DNA of 64,000 nt from positions 3,455,800 to 3,519,799 of the forward strand of contig NW_017265134.1 of NCBI RefSeq assembly GCF_001638985.1. Reading direction: 5' to 3'. The notes under the pieces are model-generated. The model did no database searches. It was not told where the DNA came from and saw only the letters and a list, made by a program, of their open reading frames with translations. This document shows positions 49,553 through 62,419 of the stretch, piece after piece (position 1 is the stretch's first letter; the number at the start of each line of letters is the position of its first letter). Made by a program: the position numbers and the translations under genes. The stretch comes from Phycomyces blakesleeanus NRRL 1555(-). Lineage: Eukaryota; Mucoromycota; Mucoromycetes; Mucorales; Phycomycetaceae.

Positions 49553-50426
49553 AGAATAAAAACCATAGAATTAAAGAAATAAAAGTGCTTATGTTCTTTT
49601 ACTTTTACTGGCTACCAACAACCGAGTCATTATTACTTTTTTTTTGTTTATTGTTTCAATATGTGTTCAAATGATCTTGCTTAAGTATAGAAATATTTTT
49701 CTTTTAATCTTTTGATTGCATTTTCTTCCACAGCCAAGGCTCCTCTGGCAGCTTATTCAAGTTTTACTGATACTAGAGTTTCGTTTGATTTTATATTATA
49801 ATTAATAAGAGCAATGGTTACATATACATATGCTTCTTGTTGTTCAGTTGGCTTACAGTTGAGAATCCTAAACATGTCGTGATGATTGATTGTTTTTACG
49901 CGTAAAAACAATCAATCATCAGAAGAATAATAATGTACATTGGTACCAATTAGTAAAAGTCAATTAATTGAACAATGCCTATTAGGTACACATTACCTTT
50001 ATCAAAAGTACAGACTACAGAAGACTCCCTGCATTCATATAAAGAAGTTTCATTCTTTATACGCAACGTTCGCATCCGGATGCCTTTTACAATGAAGCAA
50101 AAGGCCAGAGTCCAGAGCGTTAGCAGGGGGGACAATGTACCTTTTTGTTATTACATGTTGAAGTAATAACTAAGTGCACATCGTTGTTTGATGGTGTAGT
50201 CTAAAGGAACGCCATAATGGTGATAAGGGAATAACCATTACATATATTCGTTGTGACCGCAACGTCATCAAAACAGGCCCGGTCCGGCACAACGATGTCT
50301 GAGCTGGCACTTTTTTTTTGCAGTTCGAAATGATTATTGTAGAAAATCACAGGATTTAATACTCTGGATGCGTAACAAAGTTTCGTATGGACAACTTCTT
50401 TGTTTTCTTATAGACAATTGGTATAT
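49553..50426. other. Intergenic region after the orphan gene
   Basis: Contains the 40-base palindrome (49881-49920) and a 61-63 codon frame on both strands at 49950-50166 that matches nothing known. No gene is called. Confidence 0.4.
49881..49920. repeat. Perfect 40-base palindrome
   Basis: GATGATTGATTGTTTTTACG is followed immediately by its exact reverse complement, with no spacer. The centre is ACGCGT. As RNA it would form a 20-base-pair stem. Confidence 0.95.
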
Positions 50427-50551
50427 GTGCTGTGTTTTTTAATAGGCTTATATTCCCGTATAGGAAATTATGGCTAAAGTCCGTACCGCGTATTAAGCTC
50501 CTCCGAGTCGGCTAGTACTCTTCTTCGGCGGAGTTATTTACTTTTTTACAA
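50427..50551 (+). repeat. Direct repeat copy 2, with 5S-rRNA-like core
   Basis: Second copy of the 45269-45394 repeat, in the same orientation. Shared blocks include TGTGCTGTGTTTT, GTATAGGAAATTA, ACCGCGTATTAAGC and CTCCGAGTCGGCTAGTACTC. Confidence 0.6.
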
Positions 50552-51034
50552 ATCTCAGAAAAAGAAAAAGAAAGAGAGTTTCCAGTACAAAGACTGTCAA
50601 GCAGATGCAATGTTCTTTAAACTTGTTAGTATTTGACCATGAAGATTTAAAGCAAATCGAATCAAATTTCTTGGGTAGCTTTAGATATACCGATGTACTT
50701 GGTTTATAGTCCAGCTTAATATATTAAGACTTACACGCACATATATATATGTAAGCAATGAAGAAAGTCTTTTAAAGCATAAATTGTTAGTGTGTAAAGT
50801 GTAGTGAGTGAATAAGTAAAATGAAATTAAATTAAAAATTTAAAAAAAAATGTGTGGAAAATAAAGAGACCGAGTTGCATCTTGGCTTGATTATTTTTTA
50901 TTTATATTGTTAAAGAATATTAAAGTAAGAAATTATTTGTCATTAATTTATTTATTTTTTTGACGTCTTTTTTTTTATTGTCCTTACATTCCAAACCAAC
51001 CAAGAAACCCCCTCTCTTTCTAGATACTCGTAGA
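50552..51034. other. Upstream region of the glutaredoxin gene
   Basis: AT-rich DNA without recognisable coding signal. Confidence 0.4.
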
Positions 51035-52195
51035 ATGAACGCTTTCCGTACCACTACTCGATTGGTAAAGACATTTGACAGTTGATATTTATTTATTTAT
51101 TTATTTTTACTATTTCTATTATTATTACTATTATTGCTGCGTGCGTGTGTGCGTGTGTGCGTGTGTGCATATTCAAATATAGATTAGTATTAGTATTAGT
51201 ATTATTATTATTATGACTTGAAAGAAAATATATATTGTATGCCTGTTAGTCTCTCTCTGTGTGTGTGTGTGTGTAAAAAGAAGAAGAAGAAGAAGAAGAA
51301 GAAGAAAAGATAATCTAACCAATGGAATGACAAGAATGAAATGAATGGAGAGAATGGAACAACAAGAGATACAGAATTGACTCTAATGTGTATGCATCTA
51401 CAAAGAGTCATTAGAAATCTCTGGAATCCATGATTCCTAAAATAATAGGATATAGTATATAGATTGAGGGGAGAGGAAGAGAAGGTTTATTTCAGGGGGT
51501 GGGTACTGAGAGTGGAAGTTTAAATGGATCTACAAGTGAAGTGATTTGATATTTATTTTATGAAATACTATTACTTTTTCTATTTTCTTGATATTTTCTG
51601 TCAGGAAATCAAGCAGAGAACTTTTTGACTGATGCTTGAATGTATATAATTGATAGGCATTTGCCCGCCCTACTTTCCAGACTCGCATAGCAGCTCCCAT
51701 GTCTGTCCGCTGGTTGTCTGACTCATTGCGCCAGAAATTAAACGAGGTGAGAAGCAGAAGATGGATGTCTAAGGACTGGTGCTAATGATCTTGTGCTTAT
51801 TTGAATTAAGGATGTCAAATCTAGTGATATCGTCTTGTTTATGAAGGGTACTCCTGATCAGCCCATGGTAAGATTGTTGATTGAATTCTATACATGAAAT
51901 TAAAACCACCAAAAAAAAATAGTGTGGATTCAGCAGAGCTACTGTTCAGATCCTTCAGGTCCAGGGTGTTGATTTTGACAAGCACGTCAAGGCCTTTAAT
52001 GTGCTGGCTGATGATGATCTTAGAGAAGGTATCAAGGAATACTCTGAGTGGCCCACTATTCCCCAGGTCTATGTCAAGGGAGAGTTTGTTGGCGGTTGTG
52101 ACATTATGTTGAACATGCACCAGTCAGGCGACCTTGAAGATCTTTTGGTCAAGGAAAACATTGTACCAGCCGAGCCAGAAGCCACCAAGGACTAG
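51035..52195 (+). CDS. GRX5: Mitochondrial monothiol glutaredoxin Grx5
   Basis: Four exons: 51035-51064, 51681-51746, 51811-51867, 51923-52195 (141 residues). Grx5 transfers Fe-S clusters from the Isu scaffold in the mitochondrial matrix. The active-site motif CGFS starts at about residue 52 within the [18 protein letters not shown] context. [19 protein letters not shown] supplies the cis-Pro and glutathione-binding GG-C-D. The N-terminus ([22 protein letters not shown]) is rich in Arg and hydroxylated residues with no acids, as in mitochondrial targeting peptides. The CGFS Cys is the first codon of exon 4. The first intron is long (616 bases) and full of microsatellites; the ten-residue first exon is supported by the presequence character and a GTAAAG donor. 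Confidence 0.93.
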
Positions 52196-52673
52196 ACGCA
52201 CAACTTCTTTTATCTGTATAAAAATAAAAATAAATATAATATAATACAATACAATTTTTTATTTATTTATTTATTTAGAAATGAAAAATCTGCTTTTTTG
52301 TTTGTATTTGTTATCTTTGTAAGGTTGGATTACCTAAAAGAGAAAAACAGGAATAAAAAAAAAATTATAAGATTTTTTGATTTTTGATTTTTTGGTTCAT
52401 GTTATCGAGGTACAAAATAAAATAGAAAACTCTATATTTTATTTTATTTTATTTTATTTGAAACAGAAAAATTTAATAATAAATAAATAAATAAATAAAT
52501 AAAATAAGCATTTTTTTTTAAATTTTTTTTTTATCATATAAAATTTTCTTTTACTTCTTTTGCTTCTTTTACTTCTTCTTTAGCTTATAAATATCTTTTG
52601 TCTTTCTAGTCTTCTTTCTTACTTTCTATTGCCAATTCATTTGATAAGAATAAAGAATAAAGAATAAAGAAAT
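52196..52673. other. Intergenic region between GRX5 and the Ca2+ ATPase
   Basis: Very AT-rich, with ATTTT and AAAT arrays at about 52256-52276 and 52437-52503. A triplicated AATAAAGA-type unit lies just before the ATPase start. No gene is seen. Confidence 0.5.
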
Positions 52674-55600
52674 ATGCCACCTCAACTCAACATGAGTAAC
52701 ATTGATGCATCAGCTCCTCTTCTCCAGCACAAGCAGCACTTTTCTATCTCAACAGACCAGCTGTGTGATCTGATTGATTCTAGACAGCAATCATCATTAG
52801 AGAGACTGGGTGGAACAAAGACAATATGCGACGCATTGGAGGTTGATCCTACCATTGGTTTGTTGCCAGACGAATCGTTTGACCCCTGCTATGGTGTCAT
52901 CAAATCTCGTCCAGATGAAGAGGGATTTGCAGACCGAAAGAGAGTCTTTGGCCGAAATACCATCCCAGATGCACCACCAAAATCATTATTATTTCTGGTC
53001 TGGCAAGCATACAACGATCAAACTCTAAGTACGCCTATTAATCTAGATATTTAGTTATTACCATTAAGGCTCTTATTACTGTAACAGAAGATACCGATAG
53101 GTTTCCTTTATTGAAATCTGTACTTACGCATGTGTAAATTATCTATATAGTTATGTTGACCATAGCAGCCATTGTGTCACTAGTGGCTGGCTTTTGGAAT
53201 GATATGTCTGATAACCATCCCAAAGATGAACCAAAGATTGGATGGTAGGCGCTTTAATTCTATAAAAGAAAACTCAAACACCCTCCCCCTTTATTTATTT
53301 TATTAAAAAAAAAAAAAAGATTTGGTATTGTTCGCGTTTGAAACAAAACCTAAACTACTAACTAATTATCATTGCCATTTTGTATTGATTTACTTAGGGT
53401 CGATGGTGTAGCCATTCTTGCAGCCGTTGCTGTAGTAATCATTACAAGCAAGTCAATTCAAATAACCAATCATCGTCTTTTATAAACTTTCTTTTTCACT
53501 AAACTTTTTATATAAAAAAAAACAAAAACAAAATAGATGCAATCAATGACTATGAAAAAGAAAAGCAATTCAGAAAACTCAATGCCAAAAAGGAAGACCG
53601 TCCAGTAAAGGTATTTATCTATTTATTTCTTTTAAAAAAAATCGCAAGACTTTTTTTTTGCTGTTAATGTTACAGTTATTAAAGAAGACCTATTGATTAT
53701 TATATTTGTTGCTGGTTTGATTTAGGTACTGCGAAGAGGAATGACCCAGCAGGTTCACGTCTGTGATATTGTTGTGGGTGATATAATGTTTATTGAGCCC
53801 GGTGATATGATTACGGTCGATTGTTTGTATCTTGAGGGGTAAGTGATAAACTTATTACCACTGTTTATAAGCACAAACACAAACACAAATGTTTATCAAA
53901 TGTTTTCTAGACATAATGTTCATTGTGATGAATCTACTGCAACTGGAGAATCAAGAACAGTCAAGAAATCTAGTTTCCAGAACGGAGGGGACTGCTTCTT
54001 GTTAAGTGGCACCAAGATCCTGCAAGGAGTGGCAAAGGTAATAGAACAAGATATATAGATATTTATATAGGTAGATTACACAAAGAAATCATGGGAAATT
54101 GTGTGGAAATTAGTAATGAATTTCCTAATAAAGGTCGTCGTCGTTGCTGTCGGGGTGCATTCATTTTACGGTCGGGCCATGACGGTAAGCATCTCCATCT
54201 TTCCTAATGTTTACCCACTTGATTGTCTTGATGACAAGCATTACTGTTCTCATTAAAAAGTATTCATCAATTGTTACCCTTACGCGTGTCTGTATTTATC
54301 TGTATAGCTTATGAGAAATGCCGAAGAAGAACAGACGCCTTTACAGGCAAAGCTCAACACACTTGCTGATCAGATTGCAAAATTTGGATGCATTGCTGCT
54401 GGTTTGATGCTAATGTATGTACCACAACCTTTCACAGTAACACAAGCATATTCGCTCTCTCTCTCTAACTTATATGTTGTATATGTTGTTGTGTTTTTAT
54501 TTATTTATTTGTTTATTTGTTTTTTAATTTACCTATTCTTGGCTTACTCAACCTCTTTACCCCCCTTTTTTTAACTTTTTTTTTGTCAACAAATATCAAC
54601 AATGGAAACCAATACAGTGTTCTCGTATTGAAACTAGTCGTTCAAAGCGTTTGGAGTGGTCATTGGTTACCTCCCACTGAATTGACAGCGGAATTGGTTG
54701 GCATCGTTATCCAGGCAATCACTATCATTGTTGTAGCTGTAAGTCAAATGGCGTGAGCCTGTTGCACAACATCTAACAAACCACATATATTTATTCCCTT
54801 TTTGTGTTCAGGTACCTGAGGGACTTCCAATGGCCGTCACCTTGGCTTTAGCGTTTGCCACTACTGAAATGTTAAAGGACAATAATTTGGTGCGACATTT
54901 ATCTGCATGGTATTTATCAAACGAGACGATGATCAAACGCACACACTCAACCCTCACAATTGAACTTTTTTTATATATTTTCATTAGTGAAACTATGGGT
55001 AACGCAACTGCTGTATGTTCCGACAAGACTGGTACCCTTACCGAGAATAAGATGACGCTTGTGAGGGCAAGTGTGGGCCAACACCAATTCGTGAAACCTT
55101 CGGAGATTCCTGGCTGGCAGTTGCAAGCAAACCCTATGGTACTGGGCTTGGCGGTCGAGGGCATTTCGGTCAATTCGACTGCAGTAGAAGGCATTTCTCT
55201 CAAAGGTCACTTGCAGATAGTTGGTTCAACAACAGAGCGTGCCTTGCTTGAGTTTATCCGAAGACTAGGATATGATTACCATCAACAAAGGTATGTATAC
55301 ATGTATATATAATATACATATATGTGCACATGATTTAATTAATAATATTATTAATATTATTAATATTAATTATATCGTTTTTTTTTCTGGCATTTTAAAG
55401 AGCTTCTAGTAGATTAGCCTCTGTTTATCCATTCAATTCAACCGCAAAATCTATGACTAGTATCATTGAGATTAACGAGAGCAATGTAAAATCTCCTGAT
55501 CAGTCGTACTACAGACAATACACAAAGGGTAAGCTTTACATTTTGTTTCCCTTCTTTGCGTTTCAAGTCTATACACACATACACAAAAACAAATAAATAA

Positions 55601-57657
55601 ATAAATAAATAAATAACACACAACAATAGGCGCAACCGAAACTATCATCAAAAACTGTACACACTACATTGACGCACAAGGCGAAATTCAAATTCTGGAC
55701 GCCAATACTAGATTAGAGCATGAAATTCGCTTAAACGAATACGCCAAAAAAGCCCTTCGTACTCTAGGTCTTGCCTACCGTGACATTAATAAGGAAACAT
55801 ATGCTGGCAAGTATATCATTTTTATTTTATTTTATTTTATATACTTATTTTTAAATATATACATATATATATATACATAGGTCTTGATCCTGATAATGCA
55901 CCAGTGACAAACCTTGTCTTGATTGGAATTGTCGGTATACAGGATCAACTTCGACCAGGAGTAATTGAGTCTGTTCAAGCATTCAGACGTGCCGGTGTAT
56001 TCATTCGCATGGTAAGATTTTCAATTATATAATACTTCCGTGTTTTGGGTTTTTTATTTTGATTTGAATTTGGGCTAACTGTTATCATTGTTTGTTTCTC
56101 TTTCTATCTTTTGATCTTGATCTTGGTTAGATTACAGGTGATAATCTGGAAACTGCAAAGGCAATTGGAAAGGAATGTGGTATCTTGACACCAGGTGGAG
56201 TTGCTATGACTGGCCCAGAGTTCCGTGCACTTTCTTCTACTGAACAGCTCAAAGTACTTCCTCGCCTTCAAATCCTTGCCCGCTCTTCTCCTATTGACAA
56301 GGTTGGTTGAATAAACCATTGTTTGTTATTCTTTTGTTAAACCTCCTTTTTTTATATTTTATTCAAGACGATTGTTGTGTCAAGGCTCCAGGCTCTAGAT
56401 GAGATTGTGGCCATGACAGGGGATGGTACAAACGACGGTCCTGCTCTCAAGATGGCCAATGTTGGATTTGCAATGGGCGTCAGTGGAACCGAGGTTGCCA
56501 AAGAAGCATCTGACATTATCCTGATGGACGACAACTTTTCTTCGATCCTCCAGGCTCTCAAGTGGGGCCGAGCAGTGAACGACGGCGTACGAAAATTCCT
56601 GACCTTTCAGCTCACGGTCAACATTGCCGCAGTCGTTCTGTCGTTCGTGAGTGCGCTAGTGTCTGAAACTTCAGAAAGTATCCTCAGTGCTGTCCAGCTC
56701 CTGTGGGTCAACATGATCATGGACACTTTTGCCGCATTGGCACTGGCTACCGAGCCACTGACGAATGATCTTGTTGATCGCAAGCCGCTCAGAAAGGATA
56801 GCAGTCTGATAAACTGGCGCATGAGTCGTATGATTGTCGGACAGGCCGTCTTTCAGATCGTGATCAACCTTGTCCTGCTGTTTCACGGAGCAGAAGTATT
56901 CGGTCTCACCGATTCTGATGCGGACACAAAGATTTTGCGCACAATGGTGTTTAATGTGTTTGTGTTCATGCAAGTATTCAACGAGCTCAACTGCAGGTAA
57001 GAGAACCCTCTTTATTTTATTGTAATGATACTTTTGCGTTATTATCTTGATCTACGTATATTACAAACCCTCAATACTAAATTGCCATTATTATCATTAT
57101 CATTTTGATTACTCTCTCTCTCTCTCTACCTTCATTGGAAATTGAAACAAAACAAAACAAACCAAACCAAAAAAAAAAGACGTATTGATGACAATATCAA
57201 TGTTTTCCGAGGTATCCGGCACGACTTTTTGTTCCTGGTGATGCAGACTTTGGTAGTTGTCAGCCAGGTAGCAATCATTACCTGGGGTGGTATGGCCTTC
57301 AAGACCGTGTCTCTGACGGCTACCCAATGGCTTTTTACTATTGGCATTGGCGCCATTTCTTTACCGGTCGGCACATTGATTCGTCTCTTGCCCAGTCAGA
57401 TGCCTTACCTGTGGAGTGAGAACAAGGATGATGAATTTGTACATGTGGTGAGCTACCCAAGACTCTTGTGGGAATCAGCCATTACCAGAATCCTTCAGAG
57501 CATCAAGTCATTCTCTTCTGGTCCAAAGTCATCCGCTGCTGCTATTGCAAGAGCAGCGGCAGAAGAAGGGGAATATATCACGGATGATTTAAAAGTCGGT
57601 GAACCTTCATATTACTATGGCCATGGCGTAACAGATGCGGCCAGAAAAAAGTCATAA
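52674..57657 (+). CDS. PMC1: P-type IIB calcium-transporting ATPase (PMCA/Pmc1-like), 17 exons
   Basis: Exons: 52674-53028, 53151-53244, 53398-53447, 53537-53610, 53726-53838, 53911-54037, 54134-54184, 54308-54414, 54618-54738, 54812-54909, 54988-55290, 55401-55528, 55630-55806, 55881-56011, 56131-56301, 56368-56996, 57180-57657 (1068 residues). It pumps Ca2+ out of the cytosol, in fungi usually into the vacuole. Motifs: CDESTATGES (actuator), VPEGLPMAVTLALAFA (TM4), phosphorylated Asp at about residue 409 in CSDKTGTLTENKMT, KGATETII (nucleotide binding), MITGDNLETAK, AMTGDGTNDGPALKMA, and LLWVNMIMDTFAALALATEP (TM6). The C-terminus is short with no obvious calmodulin-binding helix. Introns 3 and 13 have GC donors (53448 and 55807). 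Confidence 0.95.
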
Positions 57658-58559
57658 GTAATATTCTAGTCTGCTTTTATCCTTCTTCCTCTTCTTTTTT
57701 ATTTTCTTTGACCAGTTGTTTGGCTTATGCTTGAAAATACGAAACTATTGTTTCCTTCTTCTTTTTAATTTTTTTTTTACATATACATATACATATTACT
57801 TACCAAAACTTGTATCATATAACCCATAAAAATATATATATATATATATCTATAATATAAAGACCAATCAAATTTAACTTCAAAGAATACATATATATAT
57901 ATTAGATGATAATGCATTTGATACACCTAGGCTGTAAAGACAAATGCTAAAAGAAATTTAAAACCATATTGAGTATGGGTTATATGACCTTTATCTTGCT
58001 AAAATAATAATTTATGCTTTTTTTTTTCATAGACCTATGTAATCTTTATATCATACGAGATGCCTTGAACAATTTATCATTAGATATTTCTGTATAATAA
58101 CAGGCAATTCTAAGATGCTCTTTACCCACACACTTATACATCATATATATATATATATATATATTCAAGATAGAAAGACATTTTTTTTAGTGGTAATGAT
58201 TACCGTGTGTAGGACAAGAACAAGTATTTTTTTTAATAGCAGCAAAGAAGTGGAAAAAAAACAAGCTTATTTTTGTTCTTATAAAAGATCGTTTATATAT
58301 TAAGATAATAAAGCAAGACAATGAATGAGGTTTATTTATTTGGTGCAAAAGAAAATAAGGTAAAATGGAAGAGACTAAAATAAAGTTGATGGAGTATAAG
58401 CAGTAAAGAATGTTGTGTGGGCGTATATATTGTTCTTGTGTGTGTTTTTTGTATGTACATGTATTTCTTGTGGTGTTTGGCTTTATCTAATTAAACAAGA
58501 ATACGAGTGCGTGGATTTGTGTAATGAATCGTCTGGGCGTAGTTTACTGTTTGTACAAA
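57658..58559. other. Convergent intergenic region
   Basis: AT-rich DNA with (AT)n near 57834-57850 and 58145-58165. No gene is seen. Confidence 0.5.
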
Positions 58560-59511
58560 TTATACATCAAGATCCTCAAACTGGGAATCATACAAGATGT
58601 TTACGATATCCATAGATCGGTTTTCAATCTCGTACAATACGTCTGACCGAATGGCCTGGATGTGATAATCAATTGGGTTCTCGACACAAGGAGTTACAGA
58701 GAGATCAACACTGGTCTTTGCAGACTGGAGCCAGAGACCCTTGGAGTGAATCGGAGAGTTAGTCAATCCAAAGATGCTATCTATAGATTGTTGAAGAAGA
58801 ACGGCTGCCGAGCCTGCCGATCCGGCTTCAGCTGTTGTGGCCATACTTGGCTCTCTAAAGAACGAGTGGAGGTCACAATACGGCAAATCATTTTCGATGT
58901 TCTTCATGAGACTGTATCGATCGATAACAGCAGCCAGTTGGTCCGAAACGACCTGGTTGAGAGAAAATACGAGTGCCGCAATGTCTTCGAACGAGGTCTC
59001 TGGATCGACGGCGGTCTCTGAGTTCCGGTTAAATGCATCAAGCAATATCAGGTTCTCATCCACGTGTTTTTCGATTGAGCTATACACGTGCTGGCTCATT
59101 GCTTGTACGTTGTTTGCAACAGAGTTCTCGATTTTGTGCACGCATGAAGCTATTTTAATATATTATATGTTAGGGGAAAAGAGAGTGCTATAGATTCTGC
59201 TTATAACATTAATAGTACTTACCATGAGATTCTTCTGTTGTAAGATAATTTACAGTAAAAGGAGAGTTTGGTTGGCTGGTACGAACCAAATGTTCCAAAA
59301 TCTCTTCGGTATGTGCAGTAAATACTTCTTCAACGACATTTTCATAGAAATCAAGCACTTGGTTACGCGTGGCATAGTCATCTACGAAAGCCCATTCGAC
59401 AGAAGTTGTTGGTTCGACTCGAGACTTGCTTTTGTCGTGGATTGGTGCGGCCAATACGGTGAGAGACACCAAAGAGGCGATTATAAAGAGAGATTTTTGT
59501 GTACTAAACAT
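58560..59511 (-). CDS. Secreted protein of unknown function (292 residues)
   Basis: Two exons: 59511-59223 and 59149-58560, in frame (293 codons). The ATG at 59511 opens a clear signal peptide: a basic n-region, hydrophobic core LFIIASLVSLTVLA, and probable cleavage after LAAP-like residues. The mature part is acidic and predicted mostly helical, with three Cys, two of them around the first exon junction and middle (SCVHKIE, LPYCDLH) and one near the end (VTPCVEN). No known domain is recognised. It may be a cell-wall, secreted or endomembrane protein. Upstream sequence in the same frame lacks a better start. Confidence 0.75.
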
Positions 59512-60112
59512 TATTGGCTGTTTGCAAAGGAAGAGAGAAGAGGCTTGAGTAAAGAAGTGAGAGAAGAGATGAAAAACCAAAACCAAAAAAAAAATTGGTC
59601 TCTTTATATAGAGAAATTAATCCAATTTGACGTCTGTGCATGACTTTTCCTTAGCCAAGCTTTTATAGTATATTTGGTAATTGATATCGCAATAATTTAT
59701 TATATTAAGTCTTTTCCTTTTATATATAAATATTATAAGACATACACACACAGAGAGAGAGAGAGAGAGTATGTATCTGATGTTGACCCCAATTTATTTA
59801 TATTATGCTTGTAAGCTTTATAATAGAGTAATCATAATCATATATATATAAAAGTAAAATAAAAGTTTCTTTTTATGGATCATTTCTCCGCCAATAAAAT
59901 AATATCATTAATAACAAATAATGATACCGAAGATTGTATGTATGTATATATGTATTTGATGGGTCACCTTTCTTTTCTGTTACCTTGGTGATGAATTATT
60001 AACGTATTTGTACCTCTACAAGGATAAATGCTTTTTTTTTGAAATTTTGAAATAAGAAAATAATGTAATTTTATAAGAACATAAAAGAAAAATAAAATAA
60101 TCTTCGTCATCA
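59512..60112. other. Intergenic region
   Basis: AT-rich DNA with a (GA)n tract at about 59750-59769. No gene is seen. Confidence 0.5.
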
Positions 60113-60987
60113 TTTTAACATGTCTTGTATTAAATCAACAGAATCAACAAAGTCCACAAACAAGTCTAGACCTGAGATGGTTACTACTCTTTTTAATTTT
60201 TTTTTTAAAAAAAGAAAGAAGCCTTTATTTCTGCAAAGTTACATTATAGGAAAGGTTTAATCAAACATATTAATGTTAATATTGATATTGATATATATGA
60301 TATATACACTAGAACACCAATCAACCAACCAATCAACCAGTCTGTACACCTTATTTTACCCTCATACCTGTTAAATATATAAAAGTCCTTGATTTCTTGG
60401 CAGTGTAATGAGCTACACACTTGGATAGTACAAGCAAAATTATAGAACATTGTAAATCTTCCAAGCCTGTATATAACCATAACAACAACAACAACAACAA
60501 CAATAATAATAATAATAATAGGCTTTTTATTTTATTTTTCTTATGTTTCTTTTGGAATAAAATCTTACGCCAGATAAATAATGTTATCATTCTATATATA
60601 TCTGTCAACATAGAGACCAAAGGCTTAGTATTCTTTATAGGCCACACACAGATGAGAATACGATACTGTGAGGGTATTGATTTTGTGGACCAAAAATAAA
60701 TAGTGAAAGGTAGTCAAAATAATCATAATTTCATATGTAACACACACACATGCTGATTTTTATTTTTCTTTTTCTTTTTGTTTTTAATACCTTTGTCCAT
60801 GAAGCGGGATTTCCAAGCGTCTGCAAAATTACACAAAAACATTGCCCTACATAGATACAAATGAACACCAAATAGTATAATACATACGACATTGAATAGA
60901 AGGTGCGATTGTTAGAAGTACCATGCTTCAATAAGACTGTTGCTTTTTTCTTTCTCAAAAGTCCTTGACGTTTTTTTCTCTCTATCA
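60113..60987 (-). CDS. Tentative small multi-exon gene, structure unresolved
   Basis: A possible first exon begins at ATG 60987 (MIERKKRQGLLRKKKATVLL and on) and ends at a GTATGT donor near 60887. A 31-base candidate exon follows after a TTTGCAG acceptor (about 60823). At the far end, the minus strand reads TISGLDLFVDFVDSVDLIQD then MLK and a stop at about 60118. That looks like a real C-terminal exon preceded by a CTCAG acceptor. Middle exons could not be joined in a single frame. A (AAC)n/(AAT)n microsatellite interrupts the region. No family is recognised. Confidence 0.25.
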
Positions 60988-62384
60988 TACAAAATATGTG
61001 TCCAGTTTTTATATATATTAAATATTAAATATTGAGATTTAATATGCCAACCTCAATCTTGGAACTCTAAGCCAATATAAGCAAATAATGTTCTATAAAA
61101 TTTCCATAAATGTAAATTATATTTCTGTGTATAAATATTAAAAACACAGATAAACCTATTATAGATAGTTTTTTTATTTATTTATTTGAGAAAAAATAAA
61201 TAAACATAAATGACAAGCAAAGAAAAGAAAAAAGATCTTCAGCCCAAGTATACAATGCTTCTGTTTTTGTACTTTTTTTTTAAAAAAAATAAATAAAAAA
61301 AAAATTGGTATCATTCTTTGCTGTTTGCTGGTCTTTATAATTAAAGGTTTTTCTTTCACTTGAATAGAGTCCTTGAAGAGGATATCTCATCGAAAGTCTG
61401 GAAAATGTTTAATGATTGGAAATTAAAACCCATGGTCCCTATATATCTAATTATATAAAATACTCGGAATGTATATATTTAGACTTCTTCAACTCAAGTT
61501 ATACAAATGGTTCATAATTCAAAAGAAAATCACATCACATCATAATATAGTCTCTCTATAAATAAAGAAGTGTATAGAATATGGAAATTGCACATACCCA
61601 AGATCCCCTAAAAATTTAGAATTTTGCATCTTATTACAAGTCTTTATTTATTTGAGATATATCACCATCAGCACCTCCAACTTAATTCTAATAAAAGCAT
61701 GTACTCGTCACATTGCTTTCTCTGTTTTCTGTACCCACCACTCTCACACATGTGTTTTTCTTCTTCTTCTTCGGCATCATCCACCCAACTCATATTCCAG
61801 CAATTGATTTTACTCTTTTTATATATTTATATATATGGTAATGTTTGTGGATGACTTTATACTCCGCGTTTGTGACTGAGATTTAAAACAGCCTCAGTGG
61901 GGGCGCATTTTGCGAACAGATGTTGTGCTCGTTAAATGGCAAATCACACATACACGCATACACACAATTATCCACATATAAATATAAGTTAAATGAGGTT
62001 ATGTTACGCTTGTACAACAATAAGAGAAAAAAGAAATAAACTGCACTTGTAACCTTAGATTATTTGTGGCCAAGAGATGAACATATGGACCGGCCCACTC
62101 CACAAAAGTTGTATGGGTCTTTTGTTTCATGATAAGCAAATACAATGGTATTTTGATATTTAATATCAATATCAATAATAATAAGCAGGATACTGAAGAT
62201 CATTTCAACAAGACTTTTATTTTTTATATATACATACATACATACATTGATCTATGTAAAGATGACCGTATTTATTTAAAGGGAAAAGAATGTGCTTTTC
62301 TGTTTCTTTATGTAGGATCACCGACACATAAAATCTCGAGTTTTAAGGTAATACAATCGTAAAACAGAAGGCTTGTCATTCTAG

Positions 62385-62419
<35 letters not shown>

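Noticed and set aside
60351..60647. Minus frame with a 13-leucine run
   Set aside because: The run is translation of an (AAC)n/(AAT)n microsatellite.
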